From assembly GCF_000685315.1 (NCBI RefSeq), contig NZ_ARYM01000008.1, positions 62,001 to 126,000 of the forward strand: a DNA stretch of 64,000 nt. Reading direction: 5' to 3'. A model generated the notes under the pieces. The model had not been told where the DNA came from, did not search any database, and was given only the letters and a program-made list of their open reading frames with translations. The stretch comes from Hyphomonas polymorpha PS728 (lineage in GTDB: Bacteria > Pseudomonadota > Alphaproteobacteria > Caulobacterales > Hyphomonadaceae). Positions 1 to 8,379 of this stretch are shown here, in pieces. Numbering within the stretch: position 1 is the stretch's first letter; every line of letters begins with the position of its first letter. Both the position numbers and the translations under genes were made by a program.

Positions 1-2
1 AG

Positions 3-932
3 AAAGTGATCTGCATCGGCTCTGGCGCAACGGCGGCGACGGTGGTGCCGGCGATTGCCGGCCAGTGTGAGCATGTGACACTGCTGCAGCGTTCGCCCAC
101 TTATTTCATCCCGGCACGGAATGAAAACGTGTTGGCCGACGAGCTGCGGATGCTGGGCGTAGACGAGGCGTGGATCCATGAGATCGTACGCCGGAAATAC
201 AATCATGACCAGGCCGAGTTCACGCGCCGCTCTTTTGAGGATGCTGAGGCGCTGCGCCAGGAATTGCTGGATGGGGTGAAGGCCTGTCTGCCGGAAGGCT
301 TCGATATGAGCCACTTCACCCCGGCTTACCGGCCTTGGCAGCAGCGCATCGCGTTCGTTCCGGAGGCGGACCTTTTCGAAGGTATCAAGGCGGGCAAGGC
401 AAGCGTGGTGACCGACCATATCGACCGGTTTACGGAGAAAGGCATCCTGCTGAAATCCGGCACGGAACTGGAAGCCGATGTGATCATTACGGCGACGGGG
501 TTTGATCTTTCCGTTCTGGGCAACATACCGTTCGAGGTGGACGGCAAGCCGGTGAACTGGTCTGACACGATCACCTATCGGGGCATGATGTTTACCGGCG
601 TGCCCAATCTTGTGTGGGTGTTCGGCTATTTCCGGGCAAGCTGGACCCTGCGGGTGGACATGATGGGCGATCTCGTCTGCCGCCTCCTGAAACGTATGGA
701 CGAGAAGAAGGTGAAGCAGGTGGAGGTGGCCCTGCGCCCGCAGGACCATAATATGGAAATCCTGCCCTGGATCGACGGCGACAACTTCAACCCCGGCTAT
801 CTGACCCGCTCAATGCATCTGATGCCGAAACGCGGCACCGCGCGCGAGTGGCAGCACACGCAGGACTATTGGCGCGAGAAGGACGAGTTCCCCAAGATCG
901 ACCTCGACGGGGAAGAATTCCGTTACAGTTGA
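3..932 (+). CDS. Flavin-containing monooxygenase, 3' part (cut by window edge)
   Basis: This is the C-terminal part of a class B flavoprotein monooxygenase, an enzyme that uses NADPH, FAD and O2 to oxidise ketones or heteroatoms. The visible sequence opens directly in the second Rossmann motif (GSGATA, visible residues 5-10), which binds NADPH, so the FAD-binding N-terminus lies left of the window. The ATGFD motif near visible residue 165 is typical of the family. A GTG at position 6 is very unlikely to be the real start because half of the fold would be missing. A second, complete monooxygenase of the same superfamily lies at 21029-22828, but the two are only distantly alike. The substrate cannot be told from sequence. 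mgtE follows 58 bases later on the same strand. Confidence 0.85.
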   Translation, partial: KVICIGSGATAATVVPAIAGQCEHVTLLQRSPTYFIPARNENVLADELRMLGVDEAWIHEIVRRKYNHDQAEFTRRSFEDAEALRQELLDGVKACLPEGFDMSHFTPAYRPWQQRIAFVPEADLFEGIKAGKASVVTDHIDRFTEKGILLKSGTELEADVIITATGFDLSVLGNIPFEVDGKPVNWSDTITYRGMMFTGVPNLVWVFGYFRASWTLRVDMMGDLVCRLLKRMDEKKVKQVEVALRPQDHNMEILPWIDGDNFNPGYLTRSMHLMPKRGTAREWQHTQDYWREKDEFPKIDLDGEEFRYS

Positions 933-990
933 GGCCTGTATGAGCGCCTGCTCTTGCCGGGGAACACCAACCCCGGCATGACAGGCGCAC

Positions 991-2367
991 ATGACCGACA
1001 CCAGCGCCCCCATCCAGCAGGAGTCTGACGGGCTTGATCCCGTGCTGCTCAAGGATCTCATTGATGCCATCGATGAGCGCGATACGCGTTGGCTGTCACG
1101 CACGCTGAAGCGAATGCACCCGGCGGACGCCGCCGATGCGCTGGAAACGCTACCCTATGACACGTTCGAGGAGGCTGTTGGCCTGCTCGGCGAGGATCTG
1201 CCGTCTGAAATCCTGATCGAGCTGCGCGACGCGTATCGCGAAGGCGCGGTTGACGTGCTGCCTGACGAGGCGGTCGCGCAGGCGCTGGACGAACTCGATT
1301 CCGACGATGCGACGACTATCCTTGAAGACCTTGAGGATGACCGCCGCGAGCGCATTCTGGAAGACCTCGCCCCGGTGGACCGGGCCGAGTTGGAACGCAG
1401 TCTGGCCTATGATGAGGATTCGGCCGGCCGCCTGATGCAGACGGAATTCGTGGCGGTGCCCGAATTCTGGACGGTGGGCGAAACCATCGACCATGCGCGC
1501 GGGCGCGGTGAGGAGCTGCCGGAGACATTCTACGAGATCTATGTGATCGATCCGGCGCACCGGCTGCTGGGAATTGTGCAGCTTTCGGCGCTGCTGCGCC
1601 AGCCGCGCGACACGGCGCTGGAAGACATCATGGAAGACCCCATGACGACCCTGACGCCGGACCTTGACCAGGAAGAGGTGGCGTTCCGCTTCCAGAAATA
1701 CTCCCTTGCCTCGGCGCCGGTGACTGACAGTGCTGGGCGACTGGTGGGGATGATCACGGTCGACGATATGGTCGATGTTATCCAGGAAGAGCATTCCGAA
1801 GACCTGCTGGCCCTGTCGAACGTGTCGTCGGCGGATGCGTCCGATACGGTGTTCGAGACGGTGAAGGCCCGCGTGCCGTGGCTGGGGGTGAACCTCATCA
1901 CGGCGTTTGTCGCGTCCGGCATCATATCGGTGTTCGAGGGCGCGATTGAGCAGATTGTGGCGCTGGCGATCCTGATGCCGGTTGTGGCGGCGCTGGGCGG
2001 GAATGCCGGGAGCCAGGGGCTGGCCGTGGCCGTGCGCGCGATTGCGACACGGGAACTCGACGGCGACGCAGCGCGCCGGGCGGTGCTGCGCGAAACGCTG
2101 GCGGGGCTTATCAACGGGTTGATCATCGGCGTGGGCGTCGGGGCGGCGGCGCTCTTGTGGTTCCAGGATGTGGCGCTGGCTGTCGTGATTGCGATCGCGA
2201 TGCTGGGCACATTCATCTGGGCGGGAATGTCGGGAATCCTTGTGCCGCTGACGCTGAAACGCCTTGGGGCAGACCCGGCGGTGGCCTCATCCGTGTTCGT
2301 TCTGACGCTGACCGATGTGATGGCTTTCTTCAGCTTCCTCGGTCTTGCCAGCATCGTCCTCTTGTAA
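991..2367 (+). CDS. mgtE: Magnesium transporter MgtE
   Basis: MgtE is a homodimeric inner-membrane Mg2+ channel gated by cytoplasmic Mg2+. At 458 residues the length is normal. The order is standard: an acidic superhelical N domain (about residues 1-135, rich in LEDLEDD-type repeats), a pair of CBS domains (about 140-260), a connecting helix, and five membrane segments from about residue 290 to the end. The pore signature GGNAGSQ is present near residue 337. The ATG at 991 has only a weak ribosome site (gacaggc). No M-box riboswitch is recognisable in the short upstream gap, so control is probably by the protein itself. Confidence 0.95.
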   Translation: MTDTSAPIQQESDGLDPVLLKDLIDAIDERDTRWLSRTLKRMHPADAADALETLPYDTFEEAVGLLGEDLPSEILIELRDAYREGAVDVLPDEAVAQALDELDSDDATTILEDLEDDRRERILEDLAPVDRAELERSLAYDEDSAGRLMQTEFVAVPEFWTVGETIDHARGRGEELPETFYEIYVIDPAHRLLGIVQLSALLRQPRDTALEDIMEDPMTTLTPDLDQEEVAFRFQKYSLASAPVTDSAGRLVGMITVDDMVDVIQEEHSEDLLALSNVSSADASDTVFETVKARVPWLGVNLITAFVASGIISVFEGAIEQIVALAILMPVVAALGGNAGSQGLAVAVRAIATRELDGDAARRAVLRETLAGLINGLIIGVGVGAAALLWFQDVALAVVIAIAMLGTFIWAGMSGILVPLTLKRLGADPAVASSVFVLTLTDVMAFFSFLGLASIVLL

Positions 2368-2404
2368 ATTGGCCATAATCACGTCGAATCTCACCTTTCA
2401 GGCG

Positions 2405-2420
2405 AAAAGGCGCGCCTTTT
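2405..2420 (+). terminator. Perfect 16-bp palindrome after mgtE, possible terminator
   Basis: AAAAGGCGCGCCTTTT is a perfect palindrome 37 bases after the mgtE stop. As RNA it can fold AAAAGG/CCUUUU around a CGCG loop, with the U run inside the stem, so it could act as a short terminator in either direction or as a protein-binding site. It overlaps the most upstream possible start of the next gene. Confidence 0.35.
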
Positions 2421-2475
2421 GCAGGGCGCCCCTGTAGGCATTTTGCCAGTTGTACCAGAATGGGAGCAACGGACT

Positions 2476-3732
2476 TTGGGTGGTCCGCTTCGCACATCTG
2501 CCAGGGGACTCGACCTGATCAAGGGCTTCGAGGGCTTCCGGCCGCGCGCCAGCCGGCTGCCGGATGGGCGATGGATCGTGGGCTATGGTCACACGCGCAC
2601 GGCGCGGCCGGGCCTTGCGGTGAGCCCGCGGGACGCCGAACTGGTGCTGGTGCATTCCGATCTGCCGCCCATCGAGCAGCTGATCCAGGACGAAGTGCTC
2701 GCCCCGCTGACCCAGAATGAATTTGATGCGCTGGTCTCCTTCGCCTGGAATATCGGGCCGGGCGCGTTCCAGTCTTCCGGCGTCCTGTCGAACCTCAATG
2801 AGGGCGACCGGTTGGCGGCGGCGTCCGACATGTGGCTGTGGCGCCGGGGACGGGTGAGCGGCGAGGTGAAGATCATCGACGCGCTGGTGCGCCGGCGAGC
2901 GGCGGAAATTTCGCTGTTCCTGACGCATCCTTCGGGGCCGGCTGCCGTGCCGGGTGCGCTGATCCGGCCGATTCCGGAAGATGGCGGGCAGCCGTTCCCG
3001 CAGCCGCCGGAGCGGGCTGTGATCATCGAGGCGCGGGCAGAGGATGAGCGCCCCGCGGTACGGGCGCGTGGGGGGGATAGCGGGCCGCAGGCCGCCGCGC
3101 GCGCGGTGAGTGAACGGATTGCGCGGATATTGGGCGAGAGCCCGCCGCCGCCGCCATCGCGGCCGACGAGGACGCTGGAGCCGGGCGAAGAAGGCCCCAG
3201 CGTTGAAGATATTACCCGCGCCATCGCCGATCTGGCGGGGCCTGCGGAGGATGAGCCCTTGCCGCAGCCGCCGGGCGTGGTCAAAGGCCCTCCCGATGGC
3301 ATCGAGCGGCGGCGCGCGGCGCGGCCCGCGCCGGCGGCGCCTGTGCCGGAAGCGACAGTCAGCGCGGCACCTGAGACCCCGCAACCGCCGGTGGCTGAAG
3401 CGCCGCTGCCACCGGCAGAGGGCGTGATCGTGGACGATCTGGCGCCTGTGGAAATCGACCAGAATGGCATCCAGCGGGCGCTGGAAGAGAATGGCGGCGG
3501 CCAGCGCCTGACGGGCGCTGAGGCGCTGGGCCGGTGGGTGCCTTATGCGCTGCTGTCGGGCCTCGGGCTGGTGAGCCTGGTTCTGGGCGTGCGCGAGCTG
3601 GTGGATGTGGCCGCCGAACCGGCGCTGTATGAAGGCGAGACCTGGCTGGGGCCGCTTCTCTCGCTGGGTGGCGGGTTCCTGTTTGTGGTGGCGACCTATT
3701 ATCTCTACCGGGCGATGACGCAGGACGACTGA
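2476..3732 (+). CDS. GH24 phage-type lysozyme with C-terminal membrane segments
   Basis: The N-terminal 150 residues are a glycoside hydrolase family 24 (T4-type) lysozyme domain that cleaves the MurNAc-GlcNAc bond of peptidoglycan. The catalytic glutamate lies in IKGFEGF (E19), followed by DGRWIVGYGHT with the conserved Asp and Thr (D30, T40). A long proline- and alanine-rich linker follows (about 150-330). Two hydrophobic segments near the end (about 354-375 and 393-413) should anchor it in the membrane. No ATG is available. TTG at 2476 is chosen because GGGAG lies 9 bases upstream; TTG at 2443 or 2419 is possible. There is no signal peptide, holin or other phage gene nearby, so this looks like a domesticated lysozyme rather than an endolysin. 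Confidence 0.8.
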   Translation: MGGPLRTSARGLDLIKGFEGFRPRASRLPDGRWIVGYGHTRTARPGLAVSPRDAELVLVHSDLPPIEQLIQDEVLAPLTQNEFDALVSFAWNIGPGAFQSSGVLSNLNEGDRLAAASDMWLWRRGRVSGEVKIIDALVRRRAAEISLFLTHPSGPAAVPGALIRPIPEDGGQPFPQPPERAVIIEARAEDERPAVRARGGDSGPQAAARAVSERIARILGESPPPPPSRPTRTLEPGEEGPSVEDITRAIADLAGPAEDEPLPQPPGVVKGPPDGIERRRAARPAPAAPVPEATVSAAPETPQPPVAEAPLPPAEGVIVDDLAPVEIDQNGIQRALEENGGGQRLTGAEALGRWVPYALLSGLGLVSLVLGVRELVDVAAEPALYEGETWLGPLLSLGGGFLFVVATYYLYRAMTQDD

Positions 3733-3771
3733 GCCGGTGACAGGCGGGCAGGCCCTTGCTAGGAAAGGGCC

Positions 3772-4944
3772 ATGCTGACGAACACATATCCCACGCTCAA
3801 CTTCGATCTCGGTGAAACTGCGGACATGATCCGCGAGACCGTGAAAAACTTTGCCCAGAACGAGATTGCGCCGCGCGCCGCCGAAATAGACCGGACGGAC
3901 AAGTTCCCGCGCGATCTTCTGCCGAAGATGGGGGAGCTTGGTCTCCTCGGCATCACGGTAGAGGAGGAATGGGGCGGCACCGGGCTCGGCTATCTTGAGC
4001 ATGTCGTGGCGATGGAGGAAATCTCCCGCGCGTCGGCCTCTGTGGGCCTGTCCTATGGCGCGCACTCAAACCTCTGCGTCAACCAGCTGCGCCGCTGGGG
4101 CAATGACAGCCAGAAGGCGCGCTACCTGCCGAAGCTGATCTCCGGCGAGCATCTGGGCAGCTTGGCGATGAGCGAGAGCGGGGCAGGCTCGGATGTGGTT
4201 TCGATGAAGCTGCGCGCCGACAAGAAGGGCGATCGCTATGTGCTGAACGGCACCAAGATGTGGATCACCAATGCTCCGGATGCGGACACTCTGGTAGTGT
4301 ATGCCAAGACCGATCCGAATGGCGGATCGAAGGGCATCACGGCGTTTCTGATCGAGCGTGGCTTCAAGGGTTTTTCGGTGGCTCAGAAGCTCGACAAGCT
4401 CGGCATGCGCGGATCGGAAACCGGCGAGCTGGTGTTTGAAGACTGCGAAGTGCCCGAAGAGAATGTGATGGGGCCGGTGGGCGCGGGCGCGCGCATCCTG
4501 ATGAGCGGGCTCGACTATGAGCGCGCGGTGCTCTCGGCCGGGCCGACGGGTATCATGCAGGCGTGTCTGGATGTGGTTATTCCTTACATTCATGACCGCA
4601 AGCAGTTTGGCCAATCCATCGGCGAGTTCCAGCTGGTGCAGGGCAAGCTGGCGGACATGTATGTCCAGATGAATGCGGCCAAGGCCTATGTCTACGCCGT
4701 TGCCAAGGCCTGCGACCGGGGCGAGACGGCGCGCAAGGACGCGGCGGGCGCCATTCTGTATGCGGCAGAAACGGCTACCAAGCTGGCGCTGGATGCAATA
4801 CAGCTGCTGGGCGGGAACGGCTATATCAACGAATATCCGACTGGCCGCCTGCTGCGCGATGCCAAGCTCTATGAGATTGGCGCGGGGACGAGCGAAATCC
4901 GCCGCTGGCTGATCGGCCGGGAGCTGTTTGCGGAGACGGCGTAA
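3772..4944 (+). CDS. ivd: Isovaleryl-CoA dehydrogenase
   Basis: This FAD-dependent acyl-CoA dehydrogenase oxidises isovaleryl-CoA to 3-methylcrotonyl-CoA in leucine breakdown, passing electrons to ETF. It has 390 residues, the usual length. The FAD-binding stretches MSESGAGSD (about 133-141) and WITNAPDAD are present. The catalytic base is placed as in isovaleryl-CoA dehydrogenase, in helix G (LDYERAVL, E250), rather than at the C-terminal position used by short- and medium-chain enzymes. The C-terminal [14 protein letters not shown] motif is also characteristic. AGGAAAGGG precedes the ATG. The next steps of the pathway, mccB, methylglutaconyl-CoA hydratase and mccA, lie at 12350, 16974 and 19123 on the same strand. 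Confidence 0.93.
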   Translation: MLTNTYPTLNFDLGETADMIRETVKNFAQNEIAPRAAEIDRTDKFPRDLLPKMGELGLLGITVEEEWGGTGLGYLEHVVAMEEISRASASVGLSYGAHSNLCVNQLRRWGNDSQKARYLPKLISGEHLGSLAMSESGAGSDVVSMKLRADKKGDRYVLNGTKMWITNAPDADTLVVYAKTDPNGGSKGITAFLIERGFKGFSVAQKLDKLGMRGSETGELVFEDCEVPEENVMGPVGAGARILMSGLDYERAVLSAGPTGIMQACLDVVIPYIHDRKQFGQSIGEFQLVQGKLADMYVQMNAAKAYVYAVAKACDRGETARKDAAGAILYAAETATKLALDAIQLLGGNGYINEYPTGRLLRDAKLYEIGAGTSEIRRWLIGRELFAETA

Positions 4945-4960
4945 GGATCGCTGAAGGGCC

Positions 4961-5335
4961 ATGCGCGTTGAGGAGATTGCCGGGCGGCGTGTGCTTTTCT
5001 TTGCGGAGGAAGGCCGCCTGCTGGCATCGACCGGAGACACGAATGATTTCATTTCCGATGTATGGCCGCAGAACGCGGACATGACCGCCATTCCGCTTTC
5101 CCGCCTCGGTCCGGATTTCCTGAAGCTCAGTACACGGCTGGCCGGGGAAGCGATTCAGAAGTTCGTCAATTATGGTATCCCGCTCGTGATCCTTGGTGAC
5201 GTGACCCAGCCTGCGGCACAGAGCGGCGCGCTGCGGGACTTCATCTATGAGTCCAACAAGGGGAAGGCAGTTTGGTTCCTACCGGATGCGGATGCGGATG
5301 CGTTGCGCGGGCGGCTGACGGGCACCGCGCCATGA
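4961..5335 (+). CDS. DUF4180 domain protein
   Basis: This is a 124-residue soluble protein that resembles the DUF4180 family, whose function is unknown. The family-like core is a conserved LAGEAIQKFVNYGIPLVILG stretch (about 60-80) and a C-terminal LRDFIYESNKGK motif (about 91-103). There is no signal peptide or membrane segment. It starts 16 bases after ivd with GAAGGG before the ATG, and its stop overlaps the ATG of the next gene, so ivd, this gene, the hydrolase and the lipoprotein that follow may be one transcript. I can give no role. Confidence 0.75.
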   Translation: MRVEEIAGRRVLFFAEEGRLLASTGDTNDFISDVWPQNADMTAIPLSRLGPDFLKLSTRLAGEAIQKFVNYGIPLVILGDVTQPAAQSGALRDFIYESNKGKAVWFLPDADADALRGRLTGTAP

Positions 5336-6285
5336 AACGGGCGGTGGCGGTCTTCGGGTTGCTGGCCGCTGTTCTGGTTGTCCTGACGGGCGTGGCGCTG
5401 ACACTGGCGCGGACCGAGGCAATGGAGCGCGCCGAGGCATTGGCGGGGCAGAGCGAGGTGGCGCGCACGCCGCACGGCGCGGTGGAATACGCCATCCAAG
5501 GCGAGGGACCACCGGTTCTGGTGATCCACGGCGCGGGCGGCGGGTTTGATCAGGGGCTGCTGCTGGCGGACGCCGTGGGCGGGCCGGGGCGGCGCTGGAT
5601 TTCCGTGTCGCGGTTCGGGTATCTCAGAAGCCCGCTTCCGGGGGAGGCATCTACGGCGGCGCAGGCGGACGCGCTGGCAGACTTTTTGGCGGGGCTGGGG
5701 ATCGATCGGGTGGGCGTGCTGGCGATGTCGGGCGGGGCGCCGCCAGCCCTGCAACTGGCGGCGCTGCATCCGGACAGGGTGGGCGCGGTGGTGCTGCTGT
5801 CGCCGGCGCCGTTTACGCCCTTTGGCGGGGATGTGGAGGGGCGGCCCGTTCCGGCGGCTGTCTATACGGCGATTGCGGGTAGCGATGTCGGCTTCTGGGT
5901 GATGAAACGGCTGGCGCCGGGCACGCTGCGGGCAGCCTTTGATGCGCGGCCCGAGCTGCTGGAGGCGGCGGAGGATATTGATTTTGTGGACCGGCTGGTT
6001 GAGGGGTTTCAGCCCGCTTCCGGAAGGCTGGCGGGGTTGCGCAACGAAATTGCTGCTGTCGATCCGCAGGCGGAGTATGATCTGGAAACGATCCGCGCGC
6101 CGGTGCTGGTCGTCCACGCGGCGGATGACCGGCTCAACCCTGTTGCCATCAGCGAGACGATTGCGACGCGGATCAGCCATGCGGAATTTATCCGTTACGA
6201 TACCGGCGGTCATCTGCTGCTCGGCCATCACGGCGACCTGCGAGGGGTGATTCCGGATTTTCTGGCGGGGGCTTCCGGGGAATGA
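5332..6285 (+). CDS. Alpha/beta-fold hydrolase, membrane-anchored
   Basis: This is a 317-residue alpha/beta hydrolase. A hydrophobic N-terminal segment (about residues 4-25) should tether it to the membrane or act as a signal anchor. The oxyanion-hole HGAGGG lies near 66-71. The nucleophile elbow is AMSGG (S133), a slight departure from G-x-S-x-G. The acid is probably in HAADDRLNP and the base His in TGGHLLLGHH close to the C-terminus. The ATG at 5332 is preferred over an in-frame start 60 bases upstream because it overlaps the preceding stop (ATGA) and places the hydrophobic segment at the N-terminus. The substrate is unknown; small esters or lactones are typical for the fold. Confidence 0.8.
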   Translation: MKRAVAVFGLLAAVLVVLTGVALTLARTEAMERAEALAGQSEVARTPHGAVEYAIQGEGPPVLVIHGAGGGFDQGLLLADAVGGPGRRWISVSRFGYLRSPLPGEASTAAQADALADFLAGLGIDRVGVLAMSGGAPPALQLAALHPDRVGAVVLLSPAPFTPFGGDVEGRPVPAAVYTAIAGSDVGFWVMKRLAPGTLRAAFDARPELLEAAEDIDFVDRLVEGFQPASGRLAGLRNEIAAVDPQAEYDLETIRAPVLVVHAADDRLNPVAISETIATRISHAEFIRYDTGGHLLLGHHGDLRGVIPDFLAGASGE

Positions 6286-6911
6286 AATACCTGACGGTAT
6301 TTCTGGGCGTGCTTATGGCGGGCTGCGCGCATGCGGCGGAGCCTGCGCGCATTGCAGAAGAGGGCAGCCCTTGTGTGGCGGACCGGGCGGCATTGATGGC
6401 GCTCGATTACTGGGAATTCGATCAGGGAACGGAAGGTATTCGGTCTGTGATGGCCACGCCAGGGTGCGAGCTTGTCGCCGCTGATCTTCACCGGGATTAT
6501 CACGCCGCGCTGCGCGCCAGGGGCGCGCCCGTGATGATCACCGTGCCAAATGACGAGGAATGGCCGATCAGTGAGACTGGGGAGATGTCCATTCTCTACT
6601 GGCATGAAGGCCAGCTGCGCGCGTTTGCGGGCGACGAAGAGGGGGCGGCTTATTTGTTCGAGCAGTCGTTGAATACGCCCGAGACGAGCCATTATGGCTG
6701 GGATGAGTATGTGCGGGGCAGCATAGCCTTCCTGCGCAGCGATCTGGGCGCGCTGGAGGCCGCGCGAGAAGCGATGGCCGGCAAGACCTCACCCGGCTAT
6801 GGCGACCTCAATCTGGGTGTTCTGGATGGGCTGATCGCCTGCTTCGGACGCAGCTATAAGGAGGCCTACGGCGCGCCGGAATGTAACCGGCGGCCGGGCG
6901 TGGCACCCTGA
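6282..6911 (+). CDS. Hypothetical exported or lipoprotein, paralog A
   Basis: This 209-residue protein has an N-terminal signal with a lipobox-like LMAGC (cleavage before Cys15), so it is probably a lipoprotein or periplasmic protein. I do not recognise a domain. Its ATG overlaps the stop of the hydrolase gene. It is a paralog of the gene at 7122-7766: both share GCAHA-EPA after the signal, an LD-x-x-x-FDQ patch, TPGCE, an ADL patch, and a C-terminal NL-x-V-x-x-GLIACF-x-x-x-Y-x-EAY. A few shared cysteines could form disulfides. Similarity is only about one third by eye, so the duplication of the coding part is old. Confidence 0.65.
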   Translation: MKYLTVFLGVLMAGCAHAAEPARIAEEGSPCVADRAALMALDYWEFDQGTEGIRSVMATPGCELVAADLHRDYHAALRARGAPVMITVPNDEEWPISETGEMSILYWHEGQLRAFAGDEEGAAYLFEQSLNTPETSHYGWDEYVRGSIAFLRSDLGALEAAREAMAGKTSPGYGDLNLGVLDGLIACFGRSYKEAYGAPECNRRPGVAP

Positions 6912-7037
6912 AGGCTATCTGTATTTGTCCGGGTTGGCGGCGATGATCTGTTCCAGCTTGGGCTGTCCCTGGACGAGGCCTTTGGTGAGCTGGGCGGTGA
7001 TGAGGCCGCCGAGGAAGAGAGGCGCGCTGGCCTTGCC
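6909..7037. repeat. 129-bp direct repeat, copy 1
   Basis: This stretch matches 7764-7892 with 8 differences in 129 aligned bases (94%). It begins exactly at the TGA stop of the upstream lipoprotein gene, as the other copy begins at the stop of the paralog. It contains the antisense 3' end of an SRPBCC gene (see the fragment at 6915-7037). Confidence 0.9.
6915..7037 (-). pseudogene. 3' fragment of duplicated SRPBCC gene
   Basis: Read on the minus strand this encodes about 40 residues equal to the C-terminus of the intact SRPBCC protein at 7770-8258 (GKASAPLFLGG... ending in DKYR and a stop), with five amino-acid changes and no frameshift. No upstream part of the gene remains: homology ends abruptly at 7037 and unrelated sequence follows to the next gene. 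It has no start, so it is a gene remnant left by a local duplication or insertion. Confidence 0.85.
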
Positions 7038-7121
7038 CCGTTCGCACTGCTGGCTCAACAATCTGTAACTTGAGGTGGTTGCGCCCATTTTCTACGCTTA
7101 GTCGAAAGAGGGGGGGGTAAT

Positions 7122-7766
7122 ATGCGCACTTTTGTAGTCGGGCTCTGCTTTGTTGCTTCCGGATGTGCACATGCAGACGAGCCGGCACCGGCTGCTGCGC
7201 CAGTAAGGGCTGAAGCGGTAGCTGATTGCAGCTACGATTTCAGCGAGATGATGCGCCTTGATTTTGAAGCGTTCGATCAGGACCTTGAGGGTGGCTGGCG
7301 CATACTGGGAAGCACGCCGGGTTGCGAAGCCGAGACGGCAGACCTGATCCATAAATTCCGTACAATGAAGGTGGATGGCCAACGGTTGAGTCTGATGCAT
7401 CACGAGATGCAGTTGCGTGGTGCGGCAGGGCAGTATGGCGCTGCGGCGGATCTTGCCAGAGATGTTCTGGGCTTTGCCCTCTCGCCGGAGATGCAGGCTT
7501 ATCACGAGGCCGAGCTTGCCTTTTTTGCCAGAGACTATGACGGGTTGCTTGCCGCCAGGAGCAGACTCGCCGCCTTGCCGGCGCCGGAAGGCTTTAAAAA
7601 GGGTGTGGAGCATTTTTTGGCGAACTATCCCGACCAGCCACCTCCTGTCTGGCCCGTCAACCTGGACGTCGTTGAAGGGCTCATTGCTTGCTTTGAAAAG
7701 CCCTATTCAGAAGCATATAGTTTTGCTTGCCGCCCTGATCCGCAGGCGGAAACGGCGGCGCCCTGA
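7122..7766 (+). CDS. Hypothetical exported or lipoprotein, paralog B
   Basis: This 214-residue protein has a signal sequence with the lipobox-like ASGC (Cys15) followed by AHADEPAPAAAP. It is a diverged paralog of the gene at 6282-6911, sharing the TPGCE patch and the C-terminal GLIACF and EAY motifs. No known domain is recognised. Codon use is slightly less GC-biased than that of its neighbours (for example frequent TTT and GAA), which could mark later arrival. A very strong ribosome site (GAGGGGGGG) lies just upstream. The SRPBCC gene converges on it with 3 bases between the stops. Confidence 0.65.
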   Translation: MRTFVVGLCFVASGCAHADEPAPAAAPVRAEAVADCSYDFSEMMRLDFEAFDQDLEGGWRILGSTPGCEAETADLIHKFRTMKVDGQRLSLMHHEMQLRGAAGQYGAAADLARDVLGFALSPEMQAYHEAELAFFARDYDGLLAARSRLAALPAPEGFKKGVEHFLANYPDQPPPVWPVNLDVVEGLIACFEKPYSEAYSFACRPDPQAETAAP

Positions 7767-7892
7767 AGGCTATTTGTATTTGTCCGGGTCGGCGGCGATG
7801 AGCTCTTCCAGCTTGGGCTGGCCCTGGAGGAGTCCTTTGGTGAGCTGGGCGGTGATGAGCCCGCCGAGGAAGAGAGGCGCGCTGGCCTTGCC
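7764..7892. repeat. 129-bp direct repeat, copy 2
   Basis: This is the partner of 6909-7037. It holds the stop of lipoprotein paralog B and the intact 3' end of the SRPBCC gene, and is probably the original context because the SRPBCC gene here is complete. Confidence 0.9.
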
Positions 7893-8258
7893 GGACCAGC
7901 GCATTTCGCAGCCGCCCTCGACGGGCACGACGCGGTAATCTTCCACTGCGGCTGAGACGGGTAGGGTGGAGCGTTCGAAGCGGAAAGCCATGCGGCGGCC
8001 TTCTTCCCAGGCGAAGAAGGTTTCTTCTACTTTCTGCTGGCCGATCTCAACCGTGCGCGTGGTGCCCGGTCCCCAGGGTTTGGGGCTGGTCCAGATGACT
8101 TTCGTGATGGGCAGCCACAGGGTCCATGTCTCGGCGTCGAGCAGCGCGTTCCACACCATTTCCGGCGGGAAGGGATAGCGGTGCACAGCGCTGCCCTGCT
8201 TTGCGGTGGCGAGGTATTCTTCGCCGACGGATTTGTGAACTTTCAGCGACTTGGCCAT
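7770..8258 (-). CDS. SRPBCC (START-like) family protein
   Basis: This 162-residue protein has the SRPBCC/START-like fold used for binding hydrophobic ligands in a deep cavity. Typical features are the early FPPEMVWNALLDAETWTLWLP stretch (cut here: FPPEMVWNALLDAETWT, about 30-46), a central FFAWEEGRRMAFRFE strand pair, and a long C-terminal helix. The start is set at the ATG at 8258 because GGGGAGA lies 7 bases upstream; an upstream in-frame start would add 34 low-complexity residues. No partner gene is adjacent. The 3' end of this gene is duplicated at 6915-7037. The ligand is unknown. Confidence 0.75.
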   Translation of the reverse strand: MAKSLKVHKSVGEEYLATAKQGSAVHRYPFPPEMVWNALLDAETWTLWLPITKVIWTSPKPWGPGTTRTVEIGQQKVEETFFAWEEGRRMAFRFERSTLPVSAAVEDYRVVPVEGGCEMRWSGKASAPLFLGGLITAQLTKGLLQGQPKLEELIAADPDKYK

Positions 8259-8379
8259 GGCTTGCTCTCCCCAATATACCTGAAGCGGTGGGTCTTCACG
8301 GAGAGTATAGGCACGCTCGTCCGGCCGTCTACGGACGGGTGAGCCTTTTGTTGAGCTCACGCCACGTCAGGCCGCAGCG

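Noticed and set aside
2405..3732. Prophage at the lysozyme gene
   Set aside because: Only one phage-like gene, no holin, terminase, integrase or attachment repeats; the flanking genes are housekeeping.
2398..4065. 555-residue minus-strand frame across the lysozyme and the start of ivd
   Set aside because: Very Arg/His/Pro-rich, no domain, and it spans two genes well supported on the other strand.
8330..8379. GTGAGC/GCTCAC hairpin as terminator of the hybrid kinase
   Set aside because: The stem is only 6 bp and no T run follows on the minus strand; too weak to list.
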